Shown: positions 1 to 8,180, counted from the first letter of the stretch. The stretch is DNA of 34,686 nt from Bacillota bacterium (GCA_012840225.1 DULU01000129.1:1-34686), one strand, 5' to 3'. Notes: a model not told the origin generated them from the letters alone. A program made the numbers and translations.

Positions 1-24
1 CCTGGCCTGTCTAAATAAAATGTG

Positions 25-60
25 AGCGGTCCACAGGAGGCCGCTTTTCTTTTTCTTTTT
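25..60 (+). terminator. Rho-independent terminator of an upstream gene
   Basis: AGCGG pairs with CCGCT and an inner TCC pairs with GGA, with two unpaired G on one side. A long T-rich tail (TTTTCTTTTTCTTTTTC) follows. It would end a plus-strand gene lying mostly outside the window. The stem is imperfect, so confidence is moderate. Confidence 0.6.
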
Positions 61-166
61 CGTCTTCTTCCAGGCATGGTGCGGGGGTTCAATAACTTAA
101 GCCTAAAAGAGGAATCCACACAGTTCTGGCAGAATCTCCGCAAAGAAAGGCGAGGCATCAGCATTT

Positions 167-826
167 ATGGGCATAAGTACGGATCTGTCTCTTGCGGCCA
201 TTTTCTTTACCGCATTTTTATTGGGTCTATCTGGGGCTCTCATGCCGGGTCCGGTGATGACGGTCACCATGGCTCACGTTCACCGCCGGGGGGCTCTGAC
301 CGGTCCGCTCGTGGCTTCTGGCCATGCTCTGGTCGAGGCAATATTGGTGGCAGCATTGGCTCTCGGCGCCGGCGGATTGCTGCTTTTGTCGTGGGTGAAC
401 GGTTTGACGGCAGTAATAGGAGCCGTTGTATTGATGTGGATGGCTTGGGGTATGTTTAAGGAGAGCCGGACCAACAACACAGACCAAACTGCAACGACTA
501 GCGCCCTCAAGACAGGGCCGGTGTTAAGCGGGATATTAACCAGCATTTCCAACCCTTACTGGTTTTTGTGGTGGTCTACAGTGGGTGTTGGTTATTTTGC
601 CGTAGCCAAAGTATGGGGCATATGGGGCATCATCACCTTTTTCATCGGACATATATTGGCCGATTATGCCTGGCTGACTTTGCTCTCCACTGCTTTGGCC
701 CGCGGCAGCCGACTTATCGGCAGTAAGGTCTACAATTTTCTTTTGCGCGGCTTGGCGCTCTTCCTGGCCTTCTTGGCTACCGGCTTCTTCATTTACGGAA
801 GCAGGACCATCATTGCGCTGTTTTAA
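167..826 (+). CDS. LysE/RhtB-family amino-acid exporter
   Basis: The 219-residue, very hydrophobic protein has the size and pattern of LysE/RhtB translocators: about six membrane segments, starting with one at residues 8-28 that runs into the signature GALMPGPVMTVT. This family exports amino acids or related small molecules across the cytoplasmic membrane; the substrate cannot be read from sequence. A polar stretch around residues 98-115 separates the first three helices from the last ones, as is usual in the family. The ATG at 167 is used because it puts the first helix and the PGP motif at normal distance; its ribosome site (AAAGG, GAGG) is weak. It lies 61 bases upstream of the SIS-domain gene on the same strand and may be transcribed with it, although the functions are not obviously linked. 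Confidence 0.85.
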   Translation: MGISTDLSLAAIFFTAFLLGLSGALMPGPVMTVTMAHVHRRGALTGPLVASGHALVEAILVAALALGAGGLLLLSWVNGLTAVIGAVVLMWMAWGMFKESRTNNTDQTATTSALKTGPVLSGILTSISNPYWFLWWSTVGVGYFAVAKVWGIWGIITFFIGHILADYAWLTLLSTALARGSRLIGSKVYNFLLRGLALFLAFLATGFFIYGSRTIIALF

Positions 827-887
827 TTTACCAAGCTATTGATTCACGAAGAGAAAGATTTACTGAAAGAGGGAGTAGGGATCACAG

Positions 888-2195
888 TTGAACGCCTTAA
901 CTGAATTGGTAGAGCTTAGCGACATGGAAAAAAAGAGCCGGGGACTGGAATATACACCTGCCGAAATTGCCAGGCAACCCTTGGCCTGGAAAAAAACTTG
1001 CGCCGTCATAAAGGCGCAAAAAGATGATTTAGCTGCTTTCCTGCGCCGGCATGTCTCGAGGGGGGCCTTTGGAACCTGTGGGACCTGTGGGATCAGCGGG
1101 ACCAGCGGGATCAGCGGGACCAGCGGGAGCTCAGGAGCAGGTCCGGTACATATGGTGGGAGCCGGCACCTCGCATTATATTGGCGAATCGGTACGGCATC
1201 TTCTCACCTCCGCCTGGGGGAGACCGGCCTGGCCTATCCCCTCGACGGAACTGATTCTTTCTCCTGAAACTTGGCTCGCCGCCGATGCCCGCCTGATGAT
1301 CAGTTTTGCCCGCTCCGGCCAAAGTCCGGAAGGCAATGCTGCTGTGAAGCTGGCCCTCCGGGAGCGTCCATCACTGCCCCATCTGGCCGTCACCTGCAAT
1401 GCCCATGGCGAGCTGGCCTCCATTGTGAGGGAGCTGGACAATTCCAAGGGCTATGCTTTGGTCCTGCCCGAAATGACCAACGACCGGGGACTGGCCATGA
1501 CCAGTTCCTACAGCAGCATGGTAGTGGCCGCCCAGGCTTTGACCGAGATTGAGAATCTGGAGCGTTACCAGGACGTGGTGGCCGGGTTGTCGGAAGCTGC
1601 CGCCTATGTTTTGGCTTCCTATGCCGATACAGCCCGCGCCCTGGCGCAGCTGGATTTCGACAGGATATTATATATCGGCAACCGTGATCTGTATGGCGTC
1701 TCCTTAGAGGCTCATCTGAAAATGCAGGAGATGACCGGCGGCTTGGTCATAGGCAAAGCCGAGAGCACCCTGGGAGTGCGTCATGGCCCGCTGGCCGCCT
1801 TAAACGAGCAAACTATGGTGGTCATGTTCCTCTCCGGTAATCCTCAGGTACGCCGCTACGAAATGGATCTGTTAAAGGAAATACATGAGCTGAAGATAGC
1901 GCAGAAACTGGTAGCGGTGGTGGCTGAAGCCAATGCGGAAATTGAAAAGTATGCCGACACAATGGTGGAGTTGACGCCGCCCGCTCTTAAGGCGCATGCC
2001 CAATTCCTCCTTTCCGACCGGTATGTCGCTCCGGTGTCTATACTCTTCCCACAGATGCTGGCCTTGTTCAAGTCGATGGCCGTAGGACTGCAACCAGACA
2101 ACCCCAGCCCGAAAGGGGTTATCAACCGGGTGGTTAAGGGAGTACGCATTTACGGTTTGGAAGAGAACGGAACGGAGGCGGAGTGCCATGCCTAG
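888..2195 (+). CDS. AgaS-like SIS-domain sugar-phosphate isomerase/deaminase
   Basis: The protein has two SIS (phosphosugar-binding) domains. The first carries GAGTSHYIGE at residues 91-100 and SFARSGQSPEGNAA near 145-157; TCNAHGEL follows. This pattern matches AgaS-type tagatose-6-phosphate ketose/aldose isomerases, which act on galactosamine-6-phosphate or tagatose-6-phosphate in the cytosol. At 435 residues it is longer than the usual ~385, partly because of a Gly-X-Y repeat at residues 62-85 inserted just before the first beta strand (separate entry). The start is uncertain: TTG at 888 has GGGAG/AGGG upstream, while an ATG 36 bases later (MEKKSRGLEY) would also fit the family. Its stop overlaps the HAD gene start by 8 bases, so the two are probably translationally coupled. 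A KbaY-like aldolase converges on the pair, which supports an amino-sugar or tagatose route, but the substrate is inferred. Confidence 0.82.
   Translation: MNALTELVELSDMEKKSRGLEYTPAEIARQPLAWKKTCAVIKAQKDDLAAFLRRHVSRGAFGTCGTCGISGTSGISGTSGSSGAGPVHMVGAGTSHYIGESVRHLLTSAWGRPAWPIPSTELILSPETWLAADARLMISFARSGQSPEGNAAVKLALRERPSLPHLAVTCNAHGELASIVRELDNSKGYALVLPEMTNDRGLAMTSSYSSMVVAAQALTEIENLERYQDVVAGLSEAAAYVLASYADTARALAQLDFDRILYIGNRDLYGVSLEAHLKMQEMTGGLVIGKAESTLGVRHGPLAALNEQTMVVMFLSGNPQVRRYEMDLLKEIHELKIAQKLVAVVAEANAEIEKYADTMVELTPPALKAHAQFLLSDRYVAPVSILFPQMLALFKSMAVGLQPDNPSPKGVINRVVKGVRIYGLEENGTEAECHA
1071..1142 (+). repeat. In-frame 9-base tandem repeat inside the SIS gene
   Basis: About eight 9-base units follow one another, close to GGGACCAGC and GGGATCAGC with earlier units ending in CTGT. 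In the gene's frame they give Gly-X-Y triplets (GTC, GTC, GIS, GTS, GIS, GTS, GSS, GAG), which is not part of the SIS fold. The array sits between the N-terminal helix and the glycine-rich phosphosugar loop. Confidence 0.85.
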
Positions 2196-2934
2196 AGCTC
2201 CTAGAGCGGTAATTTGCGATGTGGACGGCTGTTTGGTACCCCCGCGCGGCGAAAGTTGGGATTTCGCCGGCTTGGGACGCATAGCCGAGATGAGCGGCAA
2301 AAACCAGGTAAAACTGGCCCTCTGTTCCGGGCGCCCCCCGGCTTTTCAGGAAGCTTTAGCCAGAGCGCTCCTGATATCCTCATATTGCATATGTGAGAAC
2401 GGTGCTCTGCTGATGCACCCGCTGACCAAGCATTTAATTGTGCACCCTAATGTACCCCGTGAGTTTCTTACGGAGCGGCCAAACATTATCGCCGAAATAC
2501 AGAAATTGGTAGCGGGCACCTCCACCGTCGTGGAATTTGGCAAAGAAGTGCTGATCAGCGTGAATCCACCAAACAAGGAAGAGTTGCCTCATCTTTTGCA
2601 GGCAGTGAAAGACATCCTTCATGGTCTGCCGGTAGCCTTGTTTAATTCAGGAAGATCGGTCGAGGTGGTGCCCAAGGGAGTGACCAAAGACGCCGGGCTG
2701 GCGCTCTGGTCGGAAATCGAAGGAATTCCCGTATCCCTGGTCACCTCCATCGGTGATGCCGATAATGATCTGGACATTCTGGGAGCGGCCGGTACGGCGG
2801 CAGCCCCTGCCAACTGCACCCCGGCAGTGAGGAATATAGTCGATTATGTATCGCCATATCCAATGGTCGAGGGTGTGCTGGATATCCTCTCACAAGTGCA
2901 GCAAGAAGAACTCCCCGGATTGCAAAAAGGCTGA
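2188..2934 (+). CDS. HAD-superfamily (Cof-like) sugar-phosphate phosphatase
   Basis: The N-terminal DVDGCLVPP is HAD motif I (nucleophile Asp, acid Asp), LCSGRPP is motif II, and GDADNDLDIL near residues 190-200 is motif IV. A lysine in VPKGVTKDAGL fits motif III. The central cap places it in the Cof/type IIB group, which dephosphorylate sugar phosphates in the cytosol. The ATG at 2188 overlaps the end of the SIS gene by 8 bases and has GGCGGAG just upstream, so coupling to the isomerase is likely. The substrate is unknown; a role in removing or controlling the sugar phosphate made by its neighbour is inference. The last codons lie inside a terminator hairpin that serves the opposite strand. 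Confidence 0.85.
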   Translation: MPRAPRAVICDVDGCLVPPRGESWDFAGLGRIAEMSGKNQVKLALCSGRPPAFQEALARALLISSYCICENGALLMHPLTKHLIVHPNVPREFLTERPNIIAEIQKLVAGTSTVVEFGKEVLISVNPPNKEELPHLLQAVKDILHGLPVALFNSGRSVEVVPKGVTKDAGLALWSEIEGIPVSLVTSIGDADNDLDILGAAGTAAAPANCTPAVRNIVDYVSPYPMVEGVLDILSQVQQEELPGLQKG

Positions 2935-2957
2935 GCTCGGTTCACCTGAGCTCAGCC
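2924..2957 (-). terminator. Terminator of the aldolase transcript
   Basis: A perfect 10-base inverted repeat, GGCTGAGCTC and GAGCTCAGCC with a 9-base loop, lies between the converging genes. Read on the minus strand it is followed by TTTTTGC, which fits an intrinsic terminator for the aldolase gene. One arm overlaps the last codons and stop of the HAD gene. On the plus strand there is no T-run. Confidence 0.8.
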
Positions 2958-2974
2958 CATCTCCCGGCCTTCGT

Positions 2975-3835
2975 TCAGCCGACCACAGCTTTACCGGCGG
3001 CGCCGAACACGGTGATGCGCTCTTTAATTGATCCCTTCACCACTGCCCTGGCGGGACCGAGGCACTTGCGGGAATCGGCCAGCTCCGGATCTTCGGTGAG
3101 CAGGCGGCGCAGGGTGGAGGTGAAGGCCACTTGATTCTCCGTGCTCACATTGATTTTGGCGCAGCCGGCGGCTATGGCCCGGCGGATAATATCATCGGGT
3201 GTTCCCGAACCGCCGTGCAGCACCACCGGCACCGGGATAGCCCCCGCCACTGCCTGCACGATGTCGGTGCGTATATTGGGAATGGTCTTATACATACCAT
3301 GTGCGTTACCGACCGCCACGGCCAAGGCATCAACTTTGGTCTGCTGCCAGAAGTTGACGGCTTCCTCCGGGTCGGCCACCAGAGCGTCGGCAGCCGCCAC
3401 GGAGAGATCGTCTTCCACCCCACCGATAGCGCCCACTTCCGCCTCCACGGAAACTCCCATGGCGTGAGCGACGCGGCATATCTCTTTGGTCATCCTGATA
3501 TTTTCCTCAATAGGCAGGCGGGAGCCGTCAAACATCACCGAGTTGAAACCGGCCTTTATGCAGGACATGATCAGATCAAAACTGCCGGCGTGGTCCAGGT
3601 GCAGACTGACAGGCACCTTGGCTTGCCTGGCTGCCGTCAGGCCGATGGCGGCGGCAAATTCCACGCCCATATGGCGCAGACCACCTTCGGTCACCCCTAA
3701 TATTAATGGAGCGCGCAGCTCTTCGGCAGCCTCTAAAGCCGCCTGCGCCAACTCCAGGTTGCTGAAATTAAACTGCCCTACGGCATACCCGGCCTTCTTG
3801 GCCGTCAGGACCATCTCCGCCATCGACGCCAGCAT
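2975..3835 (-). CDS. Class II (zinc) fructose/tagatose-bisphosphate aldolase family
   Basis: The 286-residue protein has the class II aldolase pattern in order: GQFNFSNLE near the N-terminus, the catalytic and zinc-binding HLDHAG near residue 80, VEAEVGAIGG with the metal-site glutamate near 130, VGNAHGMYK with a zinc histidine near 180, and VLHGGSGTP with another near 208. These enzymes split ketose 1,6-bisphosphates (or ketose 1-phosphates) into dihydroxyacetone phosphate and an aldehyde. The GatY/KbaY branch uses tagatose-1,6-bisphosphate; the facing AgaS-like gene supports that branch, but fructose-bisphosphate cannot be excluded. The ATG at 3835 is preceded by AGGGGGA at good spacing. 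It follows the TIM-barrel epimerase gene by 25 bases, so they likely form a two-gene operon ending at the 2924-2957 terminator. Confidence 0.88.
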   Translation of the reverse strand: MLASMAEMVLTAKKAGYAVGQFNFSNLELAQAALEAAEELRAPLILGVTEGGLRHMGVEFAAAIGLTAARQAKVPVSLHLDHAGSFDLIMSCIKAGFNSVMFDGSRLPIEENIRMTKEICRVAHAMGVSVEAEVGAIGGVEDDLSVAAADALVADPEEAVNFWQQTKVDALAVAVGNAHGMYKTIPNIRTDIVQAVAGAIPVPVVLHGGSGTPDDIIRRAIAAGCAKINVSTENQVAFTSTLRRLLTEDPELADSRKCLGPARAVVKGSIKERITVFGAAGKAVVG

Positions 3836-3860
3836 GATTAAATCCCCCTGTTTTTATTTA

Positions 3861-4715
3861 TTACTTCAATTCCAGCTGCAGTTCATCCGCCAGGCGCCGG
3901 ATGGCCTCGACGCATTGACGCATGCCTTCGGTCATATCGCCACCGGGACGATAATGCGGCTCCAGGGTGATCGGTCCGTCGTAGGCTGAGGCGATGCGGG
4001 CTAATTCTTTGCGGTAATTGGTTTCCCCTTCACCCGGCGGGGTAGGCTCTCTCTTGCCCAATGCGGCGTTATAGCGGCTATCTTTGACGTGCACCAAGCC
4101 CAGCCGGGCGCTGATGGCCGGCCAGTCTTCATCTCTGGGTACCATACCGTGACCGGTGGAATTGCCCGGATCCCAAATCAGCTTGAGCCGTGGATCGGTC
4201 AAGCGGCCGGCGGCTTCCGCCAGTTCGGCTGAAGTACCTATGCAACAGGCTCCTTCATTTTCCAGACAAGGTACAACGCCGGTGCCTTCCGCGGCTTCCA
4301 GGGCCGCCGCCACTGCTTCATTCATATATTTCCAAAAGTCCGGATGCTCGACCCGCCAAAAGGAAAAGAGGCGTATCCTGTTGGTACCGAAGATCTGAGC
4401 CAGCTCTACCCCCCTGGGGATCATTTTCAGGTGATCTTCGTAGCTAAGCTCACGGGCGCCGTGCATGGGCCCGCTGCTCGCCGGACTGGTACCCGGTAGA
4501 CGGCATTTCAGAAACGGGGTGGCCACGGCGGAAACGGAAATGCCATGATCATCAAGGAGCTTTTTGGCTCTTAATATGGGCTCGTCCGGTAAATCCATGA
4601 CATTGACCCCGTCGATGGTGCGAATCTCGGCCCACTTCAATCCCCACTTTTCCGCCAGCTTCAGAGCTTCGGCAAAGTTGTCATGAGCCTCATCGGTAAA
4701 AAACGACAAATGCAT
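3861..4715 (-). CDS. Sugar-phosphate isomerase/epimerase, xylose-isomerase-like TIM barrel
   Basis: The 284-residue sequence has the AP-endonuclease-2/xylose-isomerase-like barrel pattern: an N-terminal FTDEAHDNF strand-helix, the metal-site CLENEG, LIWDPGNSTGHG, LVHVKDSRY and a final TLEPHY, each ending a barrel strand with an acidic or histidine ligand. Family members isomerise or epimerise ketoses or dehydrate inositols in the cytosol; the exact substrate is not readable. The start is set at the ATG at 4715 (MHLSFF) because GGGAGG lies 8 bases before it. An in-frame codon at 4730 is upstream of that site. It is the first gene of the minus-strand pair with the class II aldolase. Two more proteins of this fold occur at 29103 and 30019. 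Confidence 0.82.
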   Translation of the reverse strand: MHLSFFTDEAHDNFAEALKLAEKWGLKWAEIRTIDGVNVMDLPDEPILRAKKLLDDHGISVSAVATPFLKCRLPGTSPASSGPMHGARELSYEDHLKMIPRGVELAQIFGTNRIRLFSFWRVEHPDFWKYMNEAVAAALEAAEGTGVVPCLENEGACCIGTSAELAEAAGRLTDPRLKLIWDPGNSTGHGMVPRDEDWPAISARLGLVHVKDSRYNAALGKREPTPPGEGETNYRKELARIASAYDGPITLEPHYRPGGDMTEGMRQCVEAIRRLADELQLELK

Positions 4716-4864
4716 AGCGATTCCTCCCAATGTAAACCTGAGCTATTACTTTCGGCTTTTATGCTTGGGCGTCCTTCCACCTGATCCACTTTTGCTGTAT
4801 ATGACGATACTTTTGTGGTGAGCCTATCCTCGTACATTGTCTTCAGGCAGAAGGTGAAGCCCTC

Positions 4865-5539
4865 ATGCGCCGCACCCGCTTTTGGCTGATGACCGGTTTG
4901 ATTATATTATTAGCTGCGGCAGGCAGCTTCTTCTACATTAACAAGGCGGCCGGCGACGCCCGCCGACAACAGGTGGAACCCGCCCGGCTTAAAGAGGACA
5001 AAACCCCCAGGGAACGGGACCTGGAGAAAATCAAATTGGCCGTCACCAGCGGCTTGGCTATGCCTCCGGATAAAATCACCCTGGAGGAAGCCCGGTATAT
5101 CGACACCGGCCGACCGGAAAGGCCGGGAACCAGGTCGGAGTCGGCGTCTGGGTTGGCGGGATGGTGGCTCACGGTGGAAGGCACCTCCGAGAAGACCGAT
5201 GCGGCCGTCATCCTGGAAGATGCCCGCCATGTGTTTGCCGAGTTGGCCGACACGGGAGTGGATTTGGCCCAGATCTCCTTATCCTTGTTTACCGATGATT
5301 TGACCGATGTATATGGCCGCCCGATCGAGCATCTACAAGTGTTGCGCCTGATCCTGGATAAGGAAACGTTCGCCAAGATCTCCTGGAACAGGTTTGATCC
5401 TCTGGATTTTCCCAAAGTGGCGGTGGACTTTTGGGTTCACGAACGGGTCGCTCGGCAAATGGCGGAAATGGAGAAGAAAAAACGCCAGGAAGAGCTGAAA
5501 ACCCAGCCCGACGCCGTCTCGGACCCGGGCGGCACATAA
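4865..5539 (+). CDS. Membrane-anchored protein of unknown function
   Basis: I do not recognise a family. The 224-residue protein starts with a basic MRRTR and a single hydrophobic stretch at about residues 8-25, followed by a charged segment, so it is most likely anchored in the membrane with the rest outside, or weakly possibly secreted. The exposed part holds a mixed alpha/beta-looking region around residues 95-190 and ends with an acidic and lysine-rich helix (MEMEKKKRQEE) before a proline/glycine tail. The ATG at 4865 is preceded by AGAAGGTGA. It is alone on its strand, with 149 bases to the diverging epimerase gene and a convergent neighbour downstream. Codon pattern and length support a real gene. 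Confidence 0.7.
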   Translation: MRRTRFWLMTGLIILLAAAGSFFYINKAAGDARRQQVEPARLKEDKTPRERDLEKIKLAVTSGLAMPPDKITLEEARYIDTGRPERPGTRSESASGLAGWWLTVEGTSEKTDAAVILEDARHVFAELADTGVDLAQISLSLFTDDLTDVYGRPIEHLQVLRLILDKETFAKISWNRFDPLDFPKVAVDFWVHERVARQMAEMEKKKRQEELKTQPDAVSDPGGT

Positions 5540-5577
5540 GGCAAGCCCATAGCCCGCCTTTGCCCACGCTCATCTCA

Positions 5578-6612
5578 TCAGACTGGTTGCGCTGCCAAAA
5601 AGCGCCACAGCTCGTCCTCCACCGGACCAGGCATGATCTTCTCGTCGCCGCCGGCCTCCACCAGGATGTTTTTATCGCCTTCGATTACTTCGCCGATGAT
5701 GTACGCCGTTATGCCCGCTTTCTGCAGGTGATCCCGCAAACCGGGACCGTCGGCGGTGGTGATGAGCATAGCCCCCGACGAGATCAGACCCAAGGGATCG
5801 AGGTCCAAAGCCCGGCAGATGATGGCGGTTTCCTCCCTCACAGGCACACGCTCCCGATATATGCGGAAAGCGGCGCCCTTCACCCCCCGCGCCATTTCAT
5901 ATAAACCGCCGTACAGACCGCCCTCGGTCAAGTCGTGCATGGCGGTGGCCCCGAAAGCGGCGGCCACTTCCCCATCTTTGACGGCACTGATTTCCCGGTA
6001 AAATCCCCTGGCGTTGGCAAGCAACGCTTCCAGCGACTTGCCTGCCAATAATGCGGGCTGCCTCCGGCAAGCCTCGGCGATGACCGCTTCCCAGTCGCAG
6101 GCCAATATGGCTGTACCTTCCAGCCCTACCCCTTTGGTCACCAGCACGGCATCACCCGGCCTAAAGCCGAAGGAGGTGACAAAGCGGTGCCGCGGGGCGC
6201 GACCCAAGGCGGTGGTGATCACCACCGGGGAAGTCACCTTGGAGGTTATCTCCGTATGGCCGCCCACAATATCGATACCCAGTTCAGCCGCGGCTTCCCC
6301 CATCTCTTCCATCAAGGCGGCGATGTCCTCAGACTTGGTCTCCTCCGGCAACAGCAGCACGACCACCACACCGATCGGCGAGGCCCCGCCGGCGGCAATA
6401 TCGTTGCAGGAGATATGCACCGCCAGCCTGCCGGCACCCTGCCCCGCTCCGGTGATGGGATCCGAAGAGACCACACACACTTCCCCGCCAAAATCCAAAA
6501 CCGCCGCATCTTCGCCGATGGCCGCTCCCACCAGCACATCGTCCCGGCGCCGTCCCACCCGGCGTAATACCAGATCTTCCAAAGCAGAAGGAGAGAGCTT
6601 GCCCGCTTTCAT
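5578..6612 (-). CDS. AIR-synthase-related (HypE/ThiL/PurM-fold) protein
   Basis: The 344-residue protein has the PurM-like ATP-binding fold: AAIGEDAAVLDFGG with the metal-binding aspartate near residue 35, HISCNDIAAGGASPIG near 72-87, the GGHTEIT motif near 117, and a C-terminal domain with a glycine-rich LTEGGLYGG. It resembles HypE but lacks the C-terminal PRIC cysteine that HypE needs to carry the thiocarboxamide, and no other hyp genes are in the window. A role in hydrogenase maturation is therefore not supported; an ATP-dependent phosphorylation or dehydration of an unknown small molecule is the safer view. Two ATG codons are adjacent; the second (6612) has better spacing to AGGTG. It follows pyk by 71 bases and is probably last in that gene run. 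Confidence 0.78.
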   Translation of the reverse strand: MKAGKLSPSALEDLVLRRVGRRRDDVLVGAAIGEDAAVLDFGGEVCVVSSDPITGAGQGAGRLAVHISCNDIAAGGASPIGVVVVLLLPEETKSEDIAALMEEMGEAAAELGIDIVGGHTEITSKVTSPVVITTALGRAPRHRFVTSFGFRPGDAVLVTKGVGLEGTAILACDWEAVIAEACRRQPALLAGKSLEALLANARGFYREISAVKDGEVAAAFGATAMHDLTEGGLYGGLYEMARGVKGAAFRIYRERVPVREETAIICRALDLDPLGLISSGAMLITTADGPGLRDHLQKAGITAYIIGEVIEGDKNILVEAGGDEKIMPGPVEDELWRFLAAQPV

Positions 6613-6686
6613 CATCTCACCTGCGTTTCCGTTCCGTTCCTTGTTATTGCCGCTTGTTTGCTGTTTGTCGTGCCGTCCGGTTTGTT

Positions 6687-8180
6687 TTATGAAACCATAT
6701 GTATCTGCAAGAGATTGGTGCTGCCCGGTTCGCCGGTGCGCACCCCGGCCGCCACCGCCACCACATCGCCTTTTTTGATGATGTTGCTGTGGAGGGCAGC
6801 AGACATAGCCACGTCCATCATATCGTCTGTGTTTACTGCCTTGGGGCCCAGGACCGGATATACACCCCAGATCAGGGACAGCCGGCGCACCACCGACTCA
6901 TTTGGGGTAACGGCCACAATCGGCGGCCGGGGACGGTATTTGGAGACCAGACGCGCCGTGGCTCCCGACTGGGTGGAGCAGATAATGGCTTTGGCCTTGA
7001 CGGTGTGAGCCGTCTCACAGGTAGCTCTGGCTATGGCTTCAGCCACGGAAGAGGCGCGGTGATAAGGATGTCCTGCCTTATTTTCATCAAAAGATAAGTT
7101 GCTTTCATCAAAGGAAAAGAGGAAATGCCGCCCGTCGGACGGCGGAGACACTTTTTGTATCCTGCCGAAGGCCAGGGCGTCCTCCGCTCGCTCGGCCACT
7201 TTGGCCAGGGTCAACACCGCCTCGACAGGATATTTACCCACAGCGGTCTCCCCCGAAAGCATGACGGCATCGGTGCCGTCCAGGATGGCGTTAGCCACAT
7301 CGGTGACTTCGGCCCTGGTGGGCCTGGGGTTCCTGATCATGGAATCGAGCATCTGCGTCGCCGTGATCACCGGCTTCCCCGCCTGGTTGCATCGGGAGAT
7401 GAGGTATTTCTGCACCAGCGGCACCTCTTCGGGAGGCAACTCAATCCCCAGGTCGCCGCGGGCCACCATCACCCCGTCGGCCGCAGCGATGATCTCCTCA
7501 ATGTTGGCCACCCCTTCCTCGCTCTCGATTTTGGCGATGATGGGGATATTGCCGCCAAAGCTTTCCACGACCCGACGAACCGCCTCCACATGGGCGGCGC
7601 GCCTGACGAAAGAGGCGGCAATATAATCGACGCCATGTTCCACACCAAAGCGGATATGGACCAGATCATTCTCTCCCAGCGGCGGCAGGTCGACCCTCAC
7701 CCCGGGCAAGGTCATGCCCATCCTGGATTTCAGCTCCCCGCCCACCGTCACCAGGCACTCCAATAACCCCGGCTCCACATTCACCACCTGTAACTCGATT
7801 AAACCATCATCCAGGTAGATCTTTTGGTCCGGGCGTAAATCCCTGGTCAGATGGGGGTACGGCACATAGATGCATTCCGGATTGCTTTTCTCTTCCGCAT
7901 CGGTAAAAAATAGGCGTCCCCCCTTGGCCACCGGCCGGGGAGAGCCCGCCACCTGACCAACGCGGATCTTCGGGCCCTGAATATCCTGCAAAACAGCTAT
8001 ATGCCTGCCGGTCTTCGCCTCGCAAGCTCGAATCAGGCGGATGCGTTCCGCATGCTCCTCCAGGCGGCCGTGCGAAAAATTGAGCCGCGCCACATCCATT
8101 CCGGCAAATATAAGGGCATTGATCATCTGCGGTCCATCGCTAGCCGGCCCGATGGTGCAAATAATTTTAGTCCGGCGCAT
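6687..8180 (-). CDS. pyk: Pyruvate kinase
   Basis: The enzyme makes pyruvate and ATP from phosphoenolpyruvate and ADP, the last step of glycolysis. Visible hallmarks in order are MRRTKIICTIGPAS, GMDVARLNFSHG (active-site Arg, Asn, Ser), KIESEEGVANIEEI with the catalytic lysine, MVARGDLGIELP with the metal-binding acidic residues, GKPVITATQMLDSM and the C-terminal allosteric domain with KYRPRPPIVAVTPNE. The length of 497 exceeds the ~475 typical of forms without an extra PEP-utiliser domain. The excess is an insertion near residues 345-370 that holds two copies of an SFDE motif (separate entry). AAGGA precedes the ATG. It lies 43 bases after accA on the same strand, and the pfkA gene often found here in Bacillota is absent. 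Confidence 0.97.
   Translation of the reverse strand: MRRTKIICTIGPASDGPQMINALIFAGMDVARLNFSHGRLEEHAERIRLIRACEAKTGRHIAVLQDIQGPKIRVGQVAGSPRPVAKGGRLFFTDAEEKSNPECIYVPYPHLTRDLRPDQKIYLDDGLIELQVVNVEPGLLECLVTVGGELKSRMGMTLPGVRVDLPPLGENDLVHIRFGVEHGVDYIAASFVRRAAHVEAVRRVVESFGGNIPIIAKIESEEGVANIEEIIAAADGVMVARGDLGIELPPEEVPLVQKYLISRCNQAGKPVITATQMLDSMIRNPRPTRAEVTDVANAILDGTDAVMLSGETAVGKYPVEAVLTLAKVAERAEDALAFGRIQKVSPPSDGRHFLFSFDESNLSFDENKAGHPYHRASSVAEAIARATCETAHTVKAKAIICSTQSGATARLVSKYRPRPPIVAVTPNESVVRRLSLIWGVYPVLGPKAVNTDDMMDVAMSAALHSNIIKKGDVVAVAAGVRTGEPGSTNLLQIHMVS
7082..7112 (-). repeat. 21-base tandem duplication in the pyruvate kinase gene
   Basis: TTTCATCAAA occurs at 7082 and again at 7103 on the plus strand, giving a 21-base (7-codon) period. 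In the protein this reads SFDESNL then SFDENKA. It lies in a loop where other pyruvate kinases are about 20-25 residues shorter, so it looks like an in-frame slippage or duplication insert. Confidence 0.6.

Noticed and set aside
22-459. 145-codon plus-strand frame overlapping the exporter gene
   Set aside because: It starts inside the upstream terminator and its product is low-complexity Gly/Ser/Arg; the LysE frame explains the region.
1051-1254. Collagen-like Gly-Pro-X reading frame overlapping the SIS gene
   Set aside because: It is the 9-base repeat read one base out of frame; there is no ribosome site and the rest of the frame is unlike a protein.
5578-6612. HypE hydrogenase maturation factor
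   Set aside because: The C-terminal PRIC cysteine motif is absent and no hydrogenase or other hyp genes are in the window.
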